From NCBI RefSeq assembly GCF_024979255.1, contig NZ_JANLCN010000013.1, forward strand, positions 1 to 64,000: a DNA stretch of 64,000 nt, read 5' to 3'. Numbering within the stretch: position 1 is the first letter of the stretch; every line of letters begins with the position of its first letter. Of the stretch, positions 62,093 through 64,000 are shown one piece after another. The translations under genes and the position numbers were made by a program. The notes beneath the pieces are model-generated. The model had not been told where the DNA came from, did no database searches, and saw only the letters and a list, made by a program, of their open reading frames with translations. This DNA comes from Herbiconiux moechotypicola. GTDB taxonomy: Bacteria; Actinomycetota; Actinomycetes; Actinomycetales; Microbacteriaceae.

Positions 62093-63073
62093 TTACGCGG
62101 CGACGAGCTCGCCGCCGACGATGCGCGGCACCCCGTCGAGGTAGACGGTCGCGTCGCGCATGACGCAGTCGAGGTGGGCGGGGGCGGCGACCGTGCCGCC
62201 GTAGGCGATCGAGTTGCCGAAGGCGATGTGGGCGCTGCCCTTGGTGGACTCGGTCTCCATCGGCACGCCGCACACCGAGCCCTGCGGGTTGAGACCGACC
62301 GCCACCTCGGCGAGGTTGGCCATGCGCGGGTCGCCGACGCGGGCGATCATCTCGGTGAGCCGCTCGCCCTCCACCCCGTCGAGCCCGATGAGCTGTCCGT
62401 CGCGGATCTCGAGCTCGACCGGAGAGGAGACCGGGCCGCGGCCCATGAAGAGGAAGTCGCCGTCGATCACCACGACGCCGTTCGACGAGCCCTCCACCGG
62501 AGCGGTGCCCGACTCGACGTCGGGCGGCGCCATGTAGTCGCCCGGGTTGCGGGCCACGCCGGTGAGTGCGCGCCCTTTTCGGCCGGCGACCGAGCCGCGC
62601 AGGTCGGTGCCGCCGGGGGTCGTGATGCGGTACTCCTCCGCCTCCTCCCAGGCGCGGGCGAGGGCGAGGGTGGTGGCGACGAGGCCGTCGAAGTCGACGT
62701 CGAGCGGTCCGCCGAGGCGGAAGGTGCCGGCCTCGACCGCGGGCATGGCGAGGTAGCGGCGGCCCGCGGCGGTCGCCGCCTGGCGCGCCCGGCTGGAGCC
62801 GATGAAGGCGCTCGTGAGCTCGATGCCCGCGTCGGCCGCGAGCAGGGCCTCGGCCACCGCGGCCGGCGGCTCGGTGCCGGGCACCGCGAAGGCCGGCACC
62901 TCGACGAGCACGGGCACGGCCCGGCGCGCCTCGAGACCGGCGGCGAGCGCGGTGAGCACGGCCGCATCCGTTCCCGGGTCGCGCAGCAGCGCCACCCTCT
63001 CCCCCGCGCGCACGCCGAGGCAGGTGTCGAGCACCCGCGCGACGGTGGCCTCGGGTATGGCGCACACGGTCAC
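62093..63073 (-). CDS. M29/NicX-like metalloenzyme (aminopeptidase or dihydroxypyridine dioxygenase family)
   Basis: A 326-residue protein of the family that contains M29 aminopeptidases and the Fe(II) enzyme 2,5-dihydroxypyridine dioxygenase (NicX). GERVALLRDPG begins it; ALVSPAEGS-type core (here GDYMAPPDVESGTAPVEGSSNG) supplies the substrate pocket, and HIAFGNS together with AAPAHLDCVMRDATVYLDG carries the C-terminal metal histidine and HxD pair. The two activities are hard to tell apart from motifs. Next to an LLM flavin enzyme and an amidase, a ring-opening dioxygenase role is as plausible as a peptidase. Overlaps the LLM gene by 4 bp. Confidence 0.8.
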   Translation of the reverse strand: MTVCAIPEATVARVLDTCLGVRAGERVALLRDPGTDAAVLTALAAGLEARRAVPVLVEVPAFAVPGTEPPAAVAEALLAADAGIELTSAFIGSSRARQAATAAGRRYLAMPAVEAGTFRLGGPLDVDFDGLVATTLALARAWEEAEEYRITTPGGTDLRGSVAGRKGRALTGVARNPGDYMAPPDVESGTAPVEGSSNGVVVIDGDFLFMGRGPVSSPVELEIRDGQLIGLDGVEGERLTEMIARVGDPRMANLAEVAVGLNPQGSVCGVPMETESTKGSAHIAFGNSIAYGGTVAAPAHLDCVMRDATVYLDGVPRIVGGELVAA

Positions 63074-64000
63074 GCCCCGCTCACGATGCGCGCGTAGGCC
63101 TCGACCGTGGCGAACCGGCTCTCCACGGTGCCGCCGATGGGGAAGACGGTCATCGAGTCGATGCCGAGCGACTCCAGCGTGGCGATGTGCTCGCGCACCG
63201 TCGCGTCTCCGCCGGCCAGAGCCATGCGGTAGACGAAGTCGTCGGGGAGCAGCTTCGCGGCCTCCTCGGCCTCCTGGAACTCACCGCCCGCGTAGAGCGC
63301 ACGCACCCGCTCGATGAGCTCGGGCGAGAGCCCGGCGAGCTCGCAGTACATGGGTGCCGTCTGGGGGAACCACGCGGCGATGGTGCGCGCCGAGGCGAGC
63401 GCCGCCTCCTCATCGTCGGAGATCTGCCCGTAGGCGAACACCGTGATCTGCGGGCGCTCGGAGCGGCCGGCCATGTCGACCCCGCGGTCGATGTGGTCGA
63501 GCGCGTACTGCAGGCCGTCGGGGTGCAGGCCCGCGAGCAGGATGACTCCGTCGGCCACGCGGCCGGCCAGCTCGAGCGTCTTCGGCCCCGACGCGGAGAT
63601 GTAGACGGGGATGTCGGGGCGCTGCGGAGGGAAGCGCATGTGGGCGTCGTCGAGCTCGAAGCCGCGGGCCTGCCAGGTGACGCTCGCGCCCGTCCAGAGT
63701 CGCCGGGCGGCCTCGATGGAGTCCTCCAGCAGCGCCAGGCGGGCCGGCTTGTAGCCGAGCGCCTCGAGCGGTCGGTCTCCCGCGCCGATGCCGTAGATCG
63801 CGCGCCCGCCCGAGATCTCGTCGATGGTCGAGATGGCCACGGCACCGAGCGCCGGGTGGCGGGTGACCGGGTTCGTCACCGCGGTGCCGAGGGTCATGCG
63901 CGAGGTGCGCAGGGCCGCGATCGTGAGATAGGAGTAGGAGTAGCGCGAGTGCAGCGACGAGTCGGTGAGCCAGAGCTCGTCGAGCCCCCACTCCTCGCTC
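63070..64000 (-). CDS. LLM-class flavin-dependent oxidoreductase (5' end outside window)
   Basis: The C-terminal ~310 residues of a luciferase-like flavin monooxygenase; the frame is open to the window edge and includes LWLTDSSLHSRYSYSYLTIAAL before the internal ATG at 63897. Family marks: LGTAVTNPVTRHPALGA, GRAIYGIGAGDRPLEALGYKPA and PVYISASGPKTLELAGRVADG. These enzymes use reduced F420 or FMN. It is the upstream gene of the amidase operon as far as the window shows, suggesting an initial oxidation step. Start and full length cannot be seen. Confidence 0.9.
   Translation of the reverse strand, partial: SEEWGLDELWLTDSSLHSRYSYSYLTIAALRTSRMTLGTAVTNPVTRHPALGAVAISTIDEISGGRAIYGIGAGDRPLEALGYKPARLALLEDSIEAARRLWTGASVTWQARGFELDDAHMRFPPQRPDIPVYISASGPKTLELAGRVADGVILLAGLHPDGLQYALDHIDRGVDMAGRSERPQITVFAYGQISDDEEAALASARTIAAWFPQTAPMYCELAGLSPELIERVRALYAGGEFQEAEEAAKLLPDDFVYRMALAGGDATVREHIATLESLGIDSMTVFPIGGTVESRFATVEAYARIVSGA

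Noticed and set aside
60933-63065. Minus-strand open frame extending upstream of the amidase to 63065
   Set aside because: The stretch is an out-of-frame shadow of the aminotransferase and M29-like genes; the amidase domain begins at 60932.

Overview
The window is high-GC, gene-dense, and rich in ATGA/TGATG start-stop overlaps and GTG starts. The gene families (SigK/RskA beside a fasciclin lipoprotein, a Stealth sugar-phosphotransferase, Pr6Pr and DUF2071 proteins) point to an actinomycete, most likely a member of the Microbacteriaceae. This is inferred from gene content; there is no rRNA here. I see no rRNA, CRISPR array, insertion sequence or prophage.

Layout: 0-6.5 kb holds housekeeping and redox genes (thyA-folA, msrB-msrA, a membrane-anchored molybdopterin oxidoreductase, a RibD-like reductase). 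6.7-9.8 kb holds an aquaporin and the sigK-rskA pair, divergent from a fasciclin lipoprotein. 10.7-13.2 kb is a MarR-SDR-FAD oxidase operon with a leaderless-looking promoter. 13.3-25.8 kb is a glycan-utilisation locus: a secreted GH101-like hydrolase carrying a perfect 634-bp internal tandem duplication, an ABC sugar importer, a LacI regulator with two near-identical 21-bp operators, a ROK kinase, a SIS isomerase and a GH38 alpha-mannosidase. 25.8-30.1 kb is accessory and eroded: a frame-disrupted SRPBCC gene, a double AraC regulator, an iron box in front of a siderophore/ABC fusion remnant, and an AbiE-like toxin-antitoxin pair beside tRNA-Ser(CGA).

30.3-40.5 kb holds a glycosyltransferase, a K+ channel, a phosphodiesterase, a Stealth protein, a putative Fe(II) oxygenase, an alcohol dehydrogenase, radA and an esterase. 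40.5-45.7 kb contains five small paralogs that share a twin-arginine signal peptide and have beta-rich mature parts of unknown function. 46-52 kb is an aldehyde dehydrogenase/DUF779 operon with AraC and GAF regulators and an MFS exporter. 52-59.5 kb is a surface-protein region: PrsW-like protease, DUF916-like protein, and a phosphatase with a WxL-like C-terminus behind a Pho-box-like repeat. 59.5-64 kb is a tightly overlapping catabolic operon (LLM flavin oxidoreductase, M29/NicX-like enzyme, aminotransferase, amidase) that runs off the window edge.

The observations I find most novel are the duplicated module with foreign codon usage in the GH101-like enzyme, the five-member Tat-exported family, the WxL-like phosphatase with its Pho box, and the iron-box-driven fusion remnant next to the double AraC protein. 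No gap between genes exceeds about 300 bases.
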